The notes: generated by a model not told the origin, from the letters alone. Positions 16,985 to 26,805 are shown, counted from the first letter of the stretch. The stretch is DNA of 64,000 bases from Pantoea ananatis LMG 2665 (GCF_000710035.2 NZ_JMJJ01000006.1:372001-436000), one strand, 5' to 3'. A program made the numbers and translations.

Positions 16985-17196
16985 TAGCGCATCTCACCTG
17001 ATTCGTTTTCATAACGCTCAGCTTCAGATCGCAACAGCTCTGCTGCTTCGATGCCGTTTAGCGTCTGCCGCGTAATGTGCGCTGCCATCGCACTCAGCCG
17101 CTTCGCCACGGCCAGCGCGCAGGCTTTACGCTCATTATCGAGCAGTTTATTGAGGGTAAAGGCCATGGCGTCGTTCATTGGATGTGTCTCTTTATT
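16984..17196 (-). CDS. Phage early protein, DUF2732 family
   Basis: A protein of about 70 residues from ATG 17196 (MNKETHPMNDAMAFTLNKLL), with the family core NERKACALAVAKRLSAMA and NGIEAAELLRSEAERYE. It is conserved in P2/186-type phages in the early operon upstream of A. The function is not known. I prefer ATG 17196, preceded by GGAGAGAA, over the upstream in-frame start. It abuts the zinc-finger gene. Confidence 0.75.
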   Translation of the reverse strand, partial: NKETHPMNDAMAFTLNKLLDNERKACALAVAKRLSAMAAHITRQTLNGIEAAELLRSEAERYENESGEMR

Positions 17197-17268
17197 CATC
17201 ATTTCTCTCCAGATTTTGGGCAAAGGCATGCCCGACGGGTTTACGTCATCACGTCAGGGGTGATTTAT

Positions 17269-17637
17269 TTATTCAGGCAGAAAGCAGTCAGCCGTTGAGA
17301 ACTGACGCGGCAACATGTTTCCCCAGCGGGCCAGCTTATTCATTGCTAAAATGATGTGCTCACGGCGCGCCTGGTCAAAAAACTGGAAAGGCCTGCCAAT
17401 GTCTTCCAGCCTGAACATGCCCGGGCAGTCGCGGTTAGCCAGGGTTAATACGCAAAATTTAAAGTCATCATTTTGACGATTAAAATAGCGAAGCGATGGG
17501 TTTCGGTTGTGATCGCGCAGCAAGCGCCAGTGTTGTCGAAACGCATCAAACGTCATTTTTTCGCTGTGGCAGTCTTGCTCTGCGGTGAAACGTGGCCCGG
17601 CAGATGACTGACTGATGACCTGGACGGTGCGGTTCAT
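17269..17637 (-). CDS. Conserved P2/186-type early protein, function unknown
   Basis: A protein of 122 residues from ATG 17637, chosen because GGAGGAG ends four bases upstream; an earlier in-frame ATG at 17739 lacks such a site. The sequence has a basic central part (FRQHWRLLRDHNRNPSLRYF) and no membrane segment. I cannot assign it to a named family. It is the first gene of the early minus-strand operon, where 186 has apl, cII and fil, none of which is recognisable here. Confidence 0.6.
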   Translation of the reverse strand: MNRTVQVISQSSAGPRFTAEQDCHSEKMTFDAFRQHWRLLRDHNRNPSLRYFNRQNDDFKFCVLTLANRDCPGMFRLEDIGRPFQFFDQARREHIILAMNKLARWGNMLPRQFSTADCFLPE

Positions 17638-18060
17638 AGGCTCCTCCGAAAACGTTGCAGCGGGTTTTGACGAATCAATACCCTCATCGTTATTACAGTG
17701 ACGTTTTACTGGCGGCGGATTCGCGCCTGTCTCATCCATAACGCTCGTTAAGCATTAAGCGAAACGGCAGGTGCGCAGACGGTTTCCCCCCAGATTGCCC
17801 CGGACAGGGCGCGTTGCTGCGCCAGCCGCGGCCTGAGAGCGCTTTCGACCCTGAAAGCGCGCTTTTACGCGCCTCTCCACGTGCGCTGACTGCATTAGCC
17901 CTGCATCTCATTGCGACAATAAGGTTCTGGCTTGATGATTGTAAAAATGAGCCTCATCAGGCAAAATCCTGAGTTATCAGATAAAGCCGCACCCTGTTGC
18001 ATCATTCAAAGGCTAACTTAAACTGGAGGATACTTAGACTAAATCTAAGTGTCAATAAAA
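17638..18060. other. Early control region between the early operon and cI
   Basis: No intact gene is seen on either strand; homologues of apl/cox or cII, expected here, are absent. The region holds a hairpin GCGCTTTC-gaccct-GAAAGCGC (17839-17860), an imperfect dyad around 17931-17961, and paired repressor operators (18002-18048). Early and cI promoters should lie here, facing away from each other, but could not be fixed with confidence. Confidence 0.55.
18002..18048. promoter_or_regulatory. Paired putative CI operators upstream of cI
   Basis: TTAGACTAAATCTAA (18034-18048) is a 15-bp dyad ending 12 bases before the cI ATG. A partner half-site AAAGGCTAA (within 18002-18016) is centred 32 bp away, the same sequence and spacing as upstream of ogr (88-134). 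A -10-like TAAATC lies within the dyad, so CI could control its own promoter and the early one. Binding is inferred, not shown. Confidence 0.6.
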
Positions 18061-18645
18061 ATGAGCGTTTATACTAATTTCAAATTTCCGAACTCGAGCG
18101 CAGAAGCTCTGGATCGCGTTGTCGATGCCTACGGCTTTACCATGAAAATGCAGCTTGCAGATCACCTTGGAATTGCAGCAAGTAGCCTGTCTGCACGCTA
18201 TAAACGTGATGTTTTTCCTTCAGATATCGTTTTACAGTGCGTGATGGAAACGGGCGCAGACCTGCAATGGTTGATCACAGGCAAAGGCTCAAAATTCTCT
18301 GAAAGCAAACCCGACACGCCCACGCTGATTAGAAAAAAGCTAATCAGCGGCAAAATCGAGGAAGCGGGTTATGTGATGCTGGATAAAGCGTTATACGCGC
18401 CATTGAAACAGGAACCGCGCAGTGCTTTCTTACTGTTGGCGGAAACCACCCAGTACATCATCGATACCGATTTTGAAGATATGCATGACGGCGTCTGGTT
18501 GGTCGAAATTGAAGGAACCGCCAGCGTCAGGACACTAACGCGCATTCCGGTCAGGAAGGTGCACGTCAGCGGCATCGGCGTAGCGTTTGATTGTGGGATT
18601 GATGATATCAGGCTGATTGGCCGCGTGGTTCTGACAATTCAATAA
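18061..18645 (+). CDS. cI: 186-type CI repressor of lysogeny
   Basis: A repressor of 194 residues with the 186 CI design. An N-terminal helix-turn-helix domain (about 8-80) reads ALDRVVDAYGFTMKMQLADHLGIA, then SSLSARYKRD and ETGADLQWLITGKG. A C-terminal oligomerisation domain has DGVWLVEIEGTASVRTLTRIPVRK and FDCGIDDIRLIGRVV, close to phage 186. Unlike LexA or lambda CI there is no self-cleavage site, so induction normally needs an antirepressor. ATG 18061 has no clear Shine-Dalgarno and may have a very short leader. It is the last phage gene; int, which follows cI in 186, is absent. Confidence 0.9.
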   Translation: MSVYTNFKFPNSSAEALDRVVDAYGFTMKMQLADHLGIAASSLSARYKRDVFPSDIVLQCVMETGADLQWLITGKGSKFSESKPDTPTLIRKKLISGKIEEAGYVMLDKALYAPLKQEPRSAFLLLAETTQYIIDTDFEDMHDGVWLVEIEGTASVRTLTRIPVRKVHVSGIGVAFDCGIDDIRLIGRVVLTIQ

Positions 18646-18851
18646 ACCGGCGTCTTGCGCACGGCAACGCCTTATCACGGCCTCAGCGTTACTCACAGAA
18701 TGCGGTACAACGCGGGCCGCCTGCCTCAGGCCGCCCGCTCCGCTCTTAGCGGCAAGGGGTTCCCACTAAAGCGGCTTGCTGATCGCTGAGGTTGGCTCCC
18801 CGGTCGATACAGGTTTAACCGTGGCTCGCCCGTTACCGCCAGCGTTAACGC

Positions 18852-19709
18852 TTAATACAGTCCGGCCTTCCCCGCTGAAGAGAAAAGCCGCATCTTGTGC
18901 TCGACAACGGCTTTCGCCGCCGCCATCGGGCGCACGTAGAGTGCGCTGGGTTCATGTCCGTTTGACTGCAATTCTTCCTGCAGCGCGACATAAAACGCCT
19001 TCTTCATATCGCTGGAGATATTGATTTTCCCTACGCCATACTTAATCGACTCCGCGACCTCGCTGTCTTTGTTGCCCGAGCCGCCGTGCAGAACCAGCGG
19101 AATTGTCAGCCGCTGTCTGATGGCTTTGAGACGGTCAATATCCAGTACAGGCTGTTTACCCGCAGGATACAAACCATGCGACGTGCCGATGGCCACGGCA
19201 AGCGTATCCACTCCGGTTTCTCTGGCAAACCGCTCCGCCTGGTCGGGATCGGTATAGAGAATTTCACTGTGCCCCCCTTCCGCGCTCCCCTCTGCCACGC
19301 CAATCGTTCCCAGTTCGGCTTCTACCGAGACGTTAACCTTGTGGGCAATGGCGGTGATTTCACGCGTCAGCGCGATATTCTCTTCAAATGGCAAGCCTGA
19401 GGCATCGATCATGACCGAAGTATAGCCGGTGCGGATGGCGGTTAAAATATGCGCCAGCGTCTGGCCGTGATCCTGATGAATCACCACCGGCACGGAAGCG
19501 TTAACCGCCAGCTCCCTGAGATAGGCGATGAAACTGTCGCCGACGAAAGCGTGCTCATCGGGATGCACTTCCAGGATGACGGGAGATTGCAGGGATTCCG
19601 CCACCTCAATGACCAGCCGGGCAAACTCAGCGGAGGCGATGTTGAAGGCACCGACGCCGAACTGATTCTCCTGCGCCACCTTCAGTAACGCCTTCATATT
19701 TATCAACAT
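18852..19709 (-). CDS. Class II ketose-bisphosphate aldolase (tagatose/fructose type)
   Basis: A zinc-dependent aldolase of 285 residues of the GatY/KbaY/FbaA family. Zinc and active site motifs are present: HQDHGQT near residue 81, EAELGTIG, GTSHGLYP and LHGGSGN, with NISSDMKKAF for phosphate binding. It should split the sugar bisphosphate formed after PTS uptake into triose phosphates. It starts at 19709, four bases past the PTS IIBC stop, with AGGAG upstream, so it is the last gene of the operon. The substrate (tagatose-, fructose- or another ketose bisphosphate) cannot be told. Confidence 0.88.
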   Translation of the reverse strand: MLINMKALLKVAQENQFGVGAFNIASAEFARLVIEVAESLQSPVILEVHPDEHAFVGDSFIAYLRELAVNASVPVVIHQDHGQTLAHILTAIRTGYTSVMIDASGLPFEENIALTREITAIAHKVNVSVEAELGTIGVAEGSAEGGHSEILYTDPDQAERFARETGVDTLAVAIGTSHGLYPAGKQPVLDIDRLKAIRQRLTIPLVLHGGSGNKDSEVAESIKYGVGKINISSDMKKAFYVALQEELQSNGHEPSALYVRPMAAAKAVVEHKMRLFSSAGKAGLY

Positions 19710-19712
19710 AAT

Positions 19713-21122
19713 TCACTCCTGCGGTAAATGTTGCGGATGATCTTTTTTAATCACTCTGAGGATCAGTGCGGTAAACAGCGCACCGGCGAGAATGGCAAAC
19801 AGGTAGGCTGAGACATGGGTAATGACGTTCGGTATGAACATAACGAAGATCCCGCCATGCGGTGCGCGGGAAGCACAGCCGAGCATCATTGACAGTGCGC
19901 CAGCCAGTCCCGAGCCCGCCACAATGGCGGGAATGACGCGAAGCGGGTCCGCCACGGCATACGGAATAGCCCCCTCGGTGATAAAAGAGAGGCCGAGCAC
20001 GTAGGTGACCTTGCCGGTTTCGCGCTCCTGAACGCTGAATTTCTTTTTAAAAAGGGTGGTGGCAAGGGCAATGCCCAAGGGAGGAACCATTCCCGCAGCC
20101 ATACATGCTGCGATGGGTTCGTAGATTCCGGTCGACATCAATCCAATCGCGAACATACAGACGGTTTTGTTAAGCGGCCCGCCCATATCGAAAGCCACCA
20201 TCATTCCGATAAGCAATCCGAAGATAGCAGCGTTGGCATTTCCCATATCCGTCAGGAAGGTAGTCAGGCTCTGTAACAGCAGCTTAATGGGCTGGCCGAC
20301 GACCAGAATCATCAGCGCACCGGTCAGGAACACGCTCAACAGTGGCACAATCAGAATGGGTTTGAGTCCGGCAATGGCCTTGGGTAAGTTGATGTACTTC
20401 ACCACGAGCAGCGTGATGTAACCCGCCATAAAGCCCGCCAGTAAGGCGCCAAGAAAACCCGATCCGGTATGAATGGCTAACATGCCGCCCACCGCGCCCG
20501 ACACAATTCCCATATTGCCACTAATCGACTTGCTGATGCCCAGTGAAAGAATCGGCAGCATTAACGCAAAAGCGGCACCGCCACCAATATCGGACAGCAT
20601 CTTCGCAATGGGGTTATAGAGGGGATCGCCTGGCGTGGCGGCAGTGATCCCAAAAGAAAAACTGAGGGCAATTAATATCCCGCCAGCCACGACAAAGGGG
20701 ATCATCAGGTTGACGCCGGTAATCAGATGCACATAGATGCTCGACAGCGCCGCTTTTTTGTCTTTGTCTCTATCCTGCAAGGTTACGTCTTCTGATGAGG
20801 CAGAACAGATTTCGCCGGTTAAGGCCCCGGATAAAATGTCGTCCAGTAATCCATCGGCATCTCTCGCGGCTCGGGTAACGGACACGGTAATCATGCTTTT
20901 GCCGATAAAGCGGGAGCAATCAATCTTTTTATCCGCGGCAATAAGCACGATATCAGCACGTTTAATATCCTCTTCAGTGAAAATATAGTCACTTTCAACG
21001 GCACCCTGTGTTTCAACAAGGATCGTTATGCCTTTTTTCTCTGCGCTCTTTTTTAAATTGGCTTCCGCCAGATAAGTGTGTGCTACGCCTGTGGGACAGG
21101 CGGTAATCGCAATAATATTCAT
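19713..21122 (-). CDS. PTS fructose-family permease, fused IIB and IIC
   Basis: A protein of 469 residues. The IIB domain (about 1-100) opens NIIAITACPTGVAHTYLAEA with the phosphorylated cysteine at 9. The IIC domain (about 125-460) has many membrane segments and the family motifs FDMGGPLNKT and FITEGAIPYAVADPLRVIP. It imports and phosphorylates a ketose or related sugar. It lies between the IIA gene (20 bases upstream) and the aldolase. The sugar is unknown; the aldolase suggests a hexose that yields a ketose 1,6-bisphosphate-like intermediate. Confidence 0.9.
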   Translation of the reverse strand: MNIIAITACPTGVAHTYLAEANLKKSAEKKGITILVETQGAVESDYIFTEEDIKRADIVLIAADKKIDCSRFIGKSMITVSVTRAARDADGLLDDILSGALTGEICSASSEDVTLQDRDKDKKAALSSIYVHLITGVNLMIPFVVAGGILIALSFSFGITAATPGDPLYNPIAKMLSDIGGGAAFALMLPILSLGISKSISGNMGIVSGAVGGMLAIHTGSGFLGALLAGFMAGYITLLVVKYINLPKAIAGLKPILIVPLLSVFLTGALMILVVGQPIKLLLQSLTTFLTDMGNANAAIFGLLIGMMVAFDMGGPLNKTVCMFAIGLMSTGIYEPIAACMAAGMVPPLGIALATTLFKKKFSVQERETGKVTYVLGLSFITEGAIPYAVADPLRVIPAIVAGSGLAGALSMMLGCASRAPHGGIFVMFIPNVITHVSAYLFAILAGALFTALILRVIKKDHPQHLPQE

Positions 21123-21142
21123 TTTCCCTCCCGGTGAAAGGC

Positions 21143-21616
21143 TTACTCCTGGGTGTTATTGACTAATAAATTAAATAAGGCCTCTTTTGTCTCTGCGTTT
21201 AGTAATGCCTCAACGACTTCATCATCGCCAAGGGCAATTGAAATTTTTGCCAGTAGTTTTATATGTCCCGCGCCGCTGTCGGCTTCTTTAACCGCAAACA
21301 GAATCACGAGGCTGACCGGCGAATCGTCCATGGTTTCCCATTCCACGGGGGACGCCAGTTTGGCTACCGCGATCCGGGTTTCGTTCACCCACTGCGATTT
21401 TCCATGCGGGATCGCTATCTGATTTTCGAAGCCGGTAGAACCTAATGCTTCGCGCAGCATGACGTCATGAATAAAACCTTCTTTGTTGCTGATAATATTT
21501 AATTCACACAAGCTTTGCGTTAATTTCTCAATAACCTCATCTTTATTTTTTGCATTTAGATTCATAAAAACACAGGTCTGACTTAACAGATCGGCCACAA
21601 CAATTTTATTATGCAT
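21143..21616 (-). CDS. PTS fructose/mannitol-family IIA
   Basis: A single-domain IIA protein of 157 residues. The phosphorylated histidine lies in NQIAIPHGKSQWV near residue 70, with LVILFAVKEADSGAGHIKLL later. It accepts phosphate from HPr and passes it to the IIB cysteine of the next gene. Its first codons overlap the end of the regulator gene by eight bases, so the two are translationally coupled. Confidence 0.9.
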   Translation of the reverse strand: MHNKIVVADLLSQTCVFMNLNAKNKDEVIEKLTQSLCELNIISNKEGFIHDVMLREALGSTGFENQIAIPHGKSQWVNETRIAVAKLASPVEWETMDDSPVSLVILFAVKEADSGAGHIKLLAKISIALGDDEVVEALLNAETKEALFNLLVNNTQE

Positions 21617-23156
21617 CCGTTACTCCGTTAGCATTATCTTCTTTATTAAGGCACTCCATCACCCGCAAAACATCTCTGTTTGAAAACAGGGCAGAAACAT
21701 AGGCCACAGGATGTTCAGTCTCCTCCAGTCTGATCGTGGAGATAATTAAATCGCACCTGACTTTCTTAATGGCTTCGTTCAGGCGGGCACCCGGCACAAT
21801 ATCCACGATCTCCCATTCGGGAAAGGCCCGGCTGATTCGGCTGGAAAGCAGCTGAGATGTACCAATGCCGCTGGAGCACACCAGCATGACGCGTTTAGTT
21901 GCATGACACTTTTCTAACGCGTTCTGGATGTAAATAGTCAGATAGGCAATCTCATCATCCGACGCTGTCGGAAGCCCCCACTGCTGATTAAGGTGCAACA
22001 CGGCCTGTTTGACGACGTTAAATACCGCGGCAAACTCTTTACGTATCTCGTCCAGCAACGGGTTGTGAATAACAATGCGGTAGGCCAGCCGATTAAGCAT
22101 GGGCTTCACATGTGACACCAACGCGTTAAGCAGCACGCTGTCGCTGCCAATATTCTGTCTTAATAACGAAGAAAGCCGGGTGATTAAGGTCGTGGCGTAG
22201 TTCACAGCGTCTTCGTCGTAGTGCGATGGAGAGGGAAAACCGGCGCTAAACGGATGCCGCCCCGACGAGATGAGGTATTGATAAATATAGTGAACCTCAA
22301 CGGCCGCGAAGGAGACCGCGTAATTTTCCTCCAGCCATCTGACCGCTTGCCGGGCGACTGACCATTCGTGATTGTTGTAACCTGCCATGTCCGACTCCGC
22401 TGGCGCGGGTGGCGTGCCGTTAAGCGCTCTTTTAATCGTCACCAGCAGATGGGAAAACAGGTTGGTATAATAGGGCTCGCTAATGGCGCAGTGCAGCGCC
22501 TCTTCAATGTAGGTGATCAGATTAATGCAGCAGGCCACATTGTCGCTGCCAAACTCCGCCACCAGCTGAACGCGCGAAAAACGATCGATGCGGCTGTCGG
22601 CGACAGGGTAACCACTCATCACGCTGAAGGTAATAATCTCTTTCAGCGCCAGACGAATATCCCGGTCGCTGCCGGTAATACAGGTTCCGCTATGGCTACG
22701 CGCGATGCGCAGTGAAAAAGGCGCTAACCAGACCTCAATTTTTCGTAAATCTGCCACGATGGAAGAGCGGCTGATAAAATATTTTTCCGCCAATGCGCTC
22801 AGCGTGAGCGGTGATGGAGAACAGGTAAGCAAGTCTGTTGTGATGGCGACCAGCCTTTTATTTTTCAACAAACCTTTTACCTCTTCCCCATGCAGATCCA
22901 CAGGTAAGGCGACGCCATTTTCCAGCAACAATCCCAACCCGGGTTTGCTGAGGATTCGGCTCTCCTTGTCGGCGAAATAGTGATTAACGGAATCCACATC
23001 GCGGCGCAGCGTACTGGCTGAAACCTTCAGCGTCCGGGCAATATCTGTTGCCGAGCGCCATTCGCCCTGAGAAGCTAAAAGATGAATTAATGCCTTTTGT
23101 CTTTGGGTCAGCACGTTGACTCCCGGCTTCGCTAGGTGATCCAGATGCTCGGTCAT
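21609..23156 (-). CDS. PRD-containing transcriptional regulator with EIIB domain (BglG/MtlR-like)
   Basis: About 515 residues from ATG 23156; a longer frame upstream gives non-family sequence. Domains: N-terminal HTH (LTQRQKALIHLLASQGEW, then RSATDIARTLKVSASTLRRD), a second HTH near 120-150, two PRD modules with histidines (about 200-420), and a C-terminal Gat/Bgl-type IIB domain with cysteine in VMLVCSSGIGTSQLLSSR. It lacks the C-terminal IIA domain of MtlR/LicR. Phosphorylation by HPr and the cognate PTS should switch it. It is the first gene of the PTS operon. Confidence 0.85.
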   Translation of the reverse strand: MTEHLDHLAKPGVNVLTQRQKALIHLLASQGEWRSATDIARTLKVSASTLRRDVDSVNHYFADKESRILSKPGLGLLLENGVALPVDLHGEEVKGLLKNKRLVAITTDLLTCSPSPLTLSALAEKYFISRSSIVADLRKIEVWLAPFSLRIARSHSGTCITGSDRDIRLALKEIITFSVMSGYPVADSRIDRFSRVQLVAEFGSDNVACCINLITYIEEALHCAISEPYYTNLFSHLLVTIKRALNGTPPAPAESDMAGYNNHEWSVARQAVRWLEENYAVSFAAVEVHYIYQYLISSGRHPFSAGFPSPSHYDEDAVNYATTLITRLSSLLRQNIGSDSVLLNALVSHVKPMLNRLAYRIVIHNPLLDEIRKEFAAVFNVVKQAVLHLNQQWGLPTASDDEIAYLTIYIQNALEKCHATKRVMLVCSSGIGTSQLLSSRISRAFPEWEIVDIVPGARLNEAIKKVRCDLIISTIRLEETEHPVAYVSALFSNRDVLRVMECLNKEDNANGVTDA

Positions 23157-23326
23157 TACCGTTATATCTGCCTTGTTCCGGTAGAGAAATACCAAACCAT
23201 GGCGTCGATATGACCATAATAGTGAACAGTGCACCTGCAATGCTGCTAACCCGGTTCCATTCGTGCAAACTCCAGCGTGTCGCGGCGTGACAGAAAGAGC
23301 GGGCCTGAACATCAGGCCCGATGCGG

Positions 23327-24805
23327 TTAATGTCCGCCAAAGACTTTTTCAACTTCTTCGGGTTTGTCATGTACGCCAAAACGATCGACAACGGTTTTTG
23401 TCGCCTCGTTCATGCCACGAATCTCGACATCCGCCCCTGTCCGACGGAATTTAACCACCACCCGATCAAGCGCGTTAACAGACGTGATGTCCCAGAAATG
23501 GGCATGGGTTACGTCAATCACCACCTTTTCCAGATCCTCCTGAACGTCAAAGCTGCGGACAAAGCGATCGGCGGAGGCGAAAAATACCTGCCCGGTAATG
23601 GCGTAATGGCGACAATCGCCTGATCGCGTGGAACTGACCGCCATAAAGCGTGCCACTTTGGTGGCAAAATTTAATGCAGCAATCAGCACGCCCACGATGA
23701 CGCCAAAGGCAAGATTATGGGTAAAAACCACGACCAGCACGGTAGCTATCATGACGACGCTGCTTGAGAGAGGATGGGTGCGTAACGTCGCCACCGAACG
23801 CCAGGAGAAGGTACCTATCGAAACCATTATCATGACCGCGACCAGTGCCGCCATGGGAATCTGAGATACCCACTGGCGCAGAAACACCACCATCACCAGC
23901 AACGTGATACCCGCCGTGAGTGTGGAAAGCCGTCCACGACCGCCTGATTTTACATTGATCACCGACTGACCAATCATCGCGCAGCCTGCCATTCCGCCGA
24001 TGAAGGAGGTACAGATGTTGGCGATGCCCTGCCCCTTACATTCGCGGTTTTTGTCGCTCGCGGTGTCCGTCATGTCATCAATAATGGTCGCCGTCATCAT
24101 CGACTCCAGCAAGCCAACCACGGCCAGACCTGCGGAGTAAGGCAAAATGATCAACAAGGTGTCGATGTTCAAAGGCACGTCGGGAAGCAGAAAAATGGGC
24201 AGGCTGTCAGGCAGTTTGCCCATATCGCCCACGGTTCGCACATCCAGGTGCAGAAACAATGAAACTGCCGTCAGAATCACAATGCAGATCAGCGGTGACG
24301 GCAGTGTTTTGTCGAACAGTGGATAAAGATAAATAATCGCCAGGCCGGCGGCGGTGAGCGCATAAACATGCCAGGTGACATGAGTGAGTTCAGGCAACTG
24401 CGCCAGGAAAATCAGAATGGCCAGCGCATTAACGAATCCCGTGACCACCGAACGCGACACATAGCGCATCAGGTTGCCGAGTTTACAGTAACCCGCAATG
24501 ACCTGAAGTACGCCGGTGAGCAACGATGCGGCAAGCAGATACTGCAGCCCGTGCGTTTTGACCAGCGTCACCATCAGCAACGCCATCGCGCCGGTGGATG
24601 AGGAAATCATCGCCGGACGCCCACCAAAAAAAGCCATGACAACCGGAATACAGAAGGCGGAGTAAAGACCCACTTGAGGATCGACACCCGCGATGGCAGA
24701 AAAAGCGATCGCTTCAGGAATCAGCGCGAGCGCGACAACAATACCAGCCAGCACGTCACCACGGACGTTACCCAGCCAGTCCTTACTCGTCGAGGACAGC
24801 AACAT
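23327..24805 (-). CDS. SulP-family inorganic anion transporter with STAS domain
   Basis: A protein of 492 residues. The membrane part (about 10-390) opens [20 protein letters not shown], then [20 protein letters not shown], a SulP signature. A STAS domain (about 395-490) follows, ending in [21 protein letters not shown]. SulP proteins carry sulfate, bicarbonate or dicarboxylates; the substrate here cannot be set. It is a single gene between the PTS regulator and a chemoreceptor, and differs from the second SulP at 45893. Confidence 0.88.
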   Translation of the reverse strand: MLLSSTSKDWLGNVRGDVLAGIVVALALIPEAIAFSAIAGVDPQVGLYSAFCIPVVMAFFGGRPAMISSSTGAMALLMVTLVKTHGLQYLLAASLLTGVLQVIAGYCKLGNLMRYVSRSVVTGFVNALAILIFLAQLPELTHVTWHVYALTAAGLAIIYLYPLFDKTLPSPLICIVILTAVSLFLHLDVRTVGDMGKLPDSLPIFLLPDVPLNIDTLLIILPYSAGLAVVGLLESMMTATIIDDMTDTASDKNRECKGQGIANICTSFIGGMAGCAMIGQSVINVKSGGRGRLSTLTAGITLLVMVVFLRQWVSQIPMAALVAVMIMVSIGTFSWRSVATLRTHPLSSSVVMIATVLVVVFTHNLAFGVIVGVLIAALNFATKVARFMAVSSTRSGDCRHYAITGQVFFASADRFVRSFDVQEDLEKVVIDVTHAHFWDITSVNALDRVVVKFRRTGADVEIRGMNEATKTVVDRFGVHDKPEEVEKVFGGH

Positions 24806-25260
24806 AGTATTTTCTCAAATTTTGAATGCAGTTCGCCCAAAAGGGCAGATTTCAGACAGAAAGCGTCACATCCACAGACGGGATGTCAATGAGGTGCGTC
24901 CGAATGGGATCGGGACGACAGGGAAGGGATAAAACTCAGGGTGGCGTGATACGCATGACGGTTAAAAACTCCTTATCAGCATGGGCTGGCTGCAGCAAGG
25001 CACTGCAGTAACATTGCCGGGTCATCTCAGGCAACGCCCTGTTCAGCTGACTACTTTACACAAAAAATCACCCGCACTGGAAGCCTGAATTTGCCTTACA
25101 GCCCAGGCACTCCCGGCCAGCGGCGGGAGAAATCCTCAATAAGCGCTTGTAAAACTGCTGTTTATTGATTTTATAACATTGCGTGCCGCAGGCGCATATA
25201 GCCTGACTGACCGCATAAATGAACGGTCAGCCAGGCGTGACGCATCGCTTCGGCGCGTCG
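24806..25260. other. Intergenic region with two hairpins
   Basis: No gene is supported. Near its right end is a strong hairpin with arms GCCTGaCTGACCG / CGGTCAGcCAGGC (25201-25236, one mismatch) and a second small hairpin at 25238-25259. Both lie just past the stop of the chemoreceptor on the minus strand and may stabilise or end its message, though no U tract follows. The left part should hold the SulP promoter. Confidence 0.5.
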
Positions 25261-26805
25261 TTACACTCTGAATGCCTCAACCATACCGCGTAATGAATGT
25301 GCCTGTTCAGACAGGGACTGCGAAGCAGACGAAGACTCTTCGACGAGTGCCGCGTTATTCTGGGTGACCCCGTCCATCTGGCTGACCGCAATGCTGACCT
25401 GAGAAATGCCCTGCATCTGCTCCGAGGACGCCATCGAAATCTCATCCATTGCGCCCGCCAGTTCGTTCACCATGCCCACGACTTTTAAGATGCTTTCACC
25501 CGTACCGGCCGCGACGTGCACGCCGCTGTCCACCTGCTCTACGGCACGTTCGATAAGTTCTTTAATCTCTTTCGCTGCGGTGGCGCTTCGCTGCGCCAGC
25601 GTTCTGACCTCGCCGGCAACAACGGCAAATCCGCGTCCGTCTTCACCCGCCCGCGCCGCTTCGACAGCGGCGTTCAACGCCAGGATGTTTGTCTGGAACG
25701 CGATACTTTCAATCACGCCGGTGATGTCACGAACCTTGGTAGCACTGGATGCGATTTCATTCATGGTGTGAGACATCAACTGCACCTCTGACTCACCAGT
25801 GCGTGCCAGGGTTGCAGCCTCTCTGGCAACGGTGGCGGTATGCTGAGCACTGGCAGTATTACTTTTCACCGTCGCGGTCAACTGTTCCATACTGGCCGCC
25901 GTTTCCTGCAGGGCTGCGGCCTGCTGTTCAGTGCGTGATGACAGCTCAGTATTGCCCTGGGCGATCTCGTCTGAGGCGGAGGCGACCGAACCTGCCGATT
26001 CTTTGATTTGCGTAACCAGACTTCGCAGGCTGGACTGCATGTTAGCCAGCGAGGCAAGCAGGCTGCTGGAATCGTTGTGGCGGAGTATGACCGGCGCTGT
26101 GAGGTCGCCGCTGGCGATGGCCGCAGACAGTGCCTGGGCCTGGGCCGGTTCCCCGCCCAGTTGGCGCATCAATACTCGGGTAATGATGAAGCCCGCCGCA
26201 ATTGAAATCGCCACGGAAAGCGAGGCCAGAATCATTAAGATTGTGGTTGCTCTGTGAACGTTTTGACTGGTGTTTTCAACCGACCGCTCACTGTCTTCCA
26301 TTTGAATATTCGTCATTTCCTTGAGGGCTTCCAGCAACTGGCCCTGCAGCGGCCTGACCGTTTTTATCAGGTAGCTTATCGCTTCTTGCTGTTTATTTTG
26401 CAGGCCTAACTGCCCTGCGTGATCCAGCACGGCCAGAACGGGGCCTTCGCTGCTGACGATCTTGTCGAAGGCTTCCCGGGCCTGCGGGGTTGAATCTTCG
26501 GCGACCATGGCAGCAAGCCGTTCGCGGTTTTCAATATAACGGGCTTTTTGCGTGACAATACGCTGCCATTCCTTCTGCATCTGGTCGGCTTCGGTCAGCA
26601 GGGCAAGGTTACGAACGATGACGGCCATATCACGTAACCCGCCGTACATTTCCATCCCCAGACGGTATTTCTTCATTTTGACATTGACGGCATTGTCCAT
26701 GCCATTACGGGCATTATTCAGGCCGTTATAGGCCACCGAGGTGCAGATAATGAATAACGTAATCAACAGGCCAAAGCTGATAGTGAGACGCGTAGAGATT
26801 TTCAT
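25261..26805 (-). CDS. Methyl-accepting chemotaxis protein (4-helix-bundle sensor)
   Basis: A chemoreceptor of 514 residues. It has an N-terminal membrane segment (about 8-28), a periplasmic 4HB_MCP-type helical domain (about 30-188), a second membrane segment (about 190-212), HAMP and a signalling coiled coil with the hairpin tip [40 protein letters not shown]. It ends RGMVEAFRV, without the C-terminal pentapeptide that tethers CheR and CheB, so it probably relies on other receptors for adaptation. AGGAG precedes ATG 26805. The ligand is unknown. Confidence 0.92.
   Translation of the reverse strand: MKISTRLTISFGLLITLFIICTSVAYNGLNNARNGMDNAVNVKMKKYRLGMEMYGGLRDMAVIVRNLALLTEADQMQKEWQRIVTQKARYIENRERLAAMVAEDSTPQAREAFDKIVSSEGPVLAVLDHAGQLGLQNKQQEAISYLIKTVRPLQGQLLEALKEMTNIQMEDSERSVENTSQNVHRATTILMILASLSVAISIAAGFIITRVLMRQLGGEPAQAQALSAAIASGDLTAPVILRHNDSSSLLASLANMQSSLRSLVTQIKESAGSVASASDEIAQGNTELSSRTEQQAAALQETAASMEQLTATVKSNTASAQHTATVAREAATLARTGESEVQLMSHTMNEIASSATKVRDITGVIESIAFQTNILALNAAVEAARAGEDGRGFAVVAGEVRTLAQRSATAAKEIKELIERAVEQVDSGVHVAAGTGESILKVVGMVNELAGAMDEISMASSEQMQGISQVSIAVSQMDGVTQNNAALVEESSSASQSLSEQAHSLRGMVEAFRV

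Larger units (their letters stand above)
1..18645. mobile_element. P2/186-type prophage remnant, headless (tailocin-like)
   Basis: The gene order on the minus strand follows P2 and 186: early genes and A, then X, holin, endolysin, spanins, R, V, W, J, I, H, G, FI, FII, E, T, U, D, ogr. Seen: the head block Q-P-O-N-M-L that should lie between A and X is replaced by 692 bp without a credible gene, S is absent between R and V, and no integrase follows cI. Known: R-type tailocins such as xenorhabdicins are P2-like tails without heads. Inferred: this locus makes, or recently made, contractile tail particles plus a lysis system, or it is a prophage with deletions. The left end lies beyond the window; the right end is between 18645 and 18852. 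No attachment repeats were identified. Confidence 0.85.

Noticed and set aside
24806-25020. Riboswitch-like leader (mini-ykkC type) upstream of the SulP gene
   Set aside because: ACGGG-like repeats are present but their arrangement and hairpins do not match, and they are not placed as expected on the minus strand.
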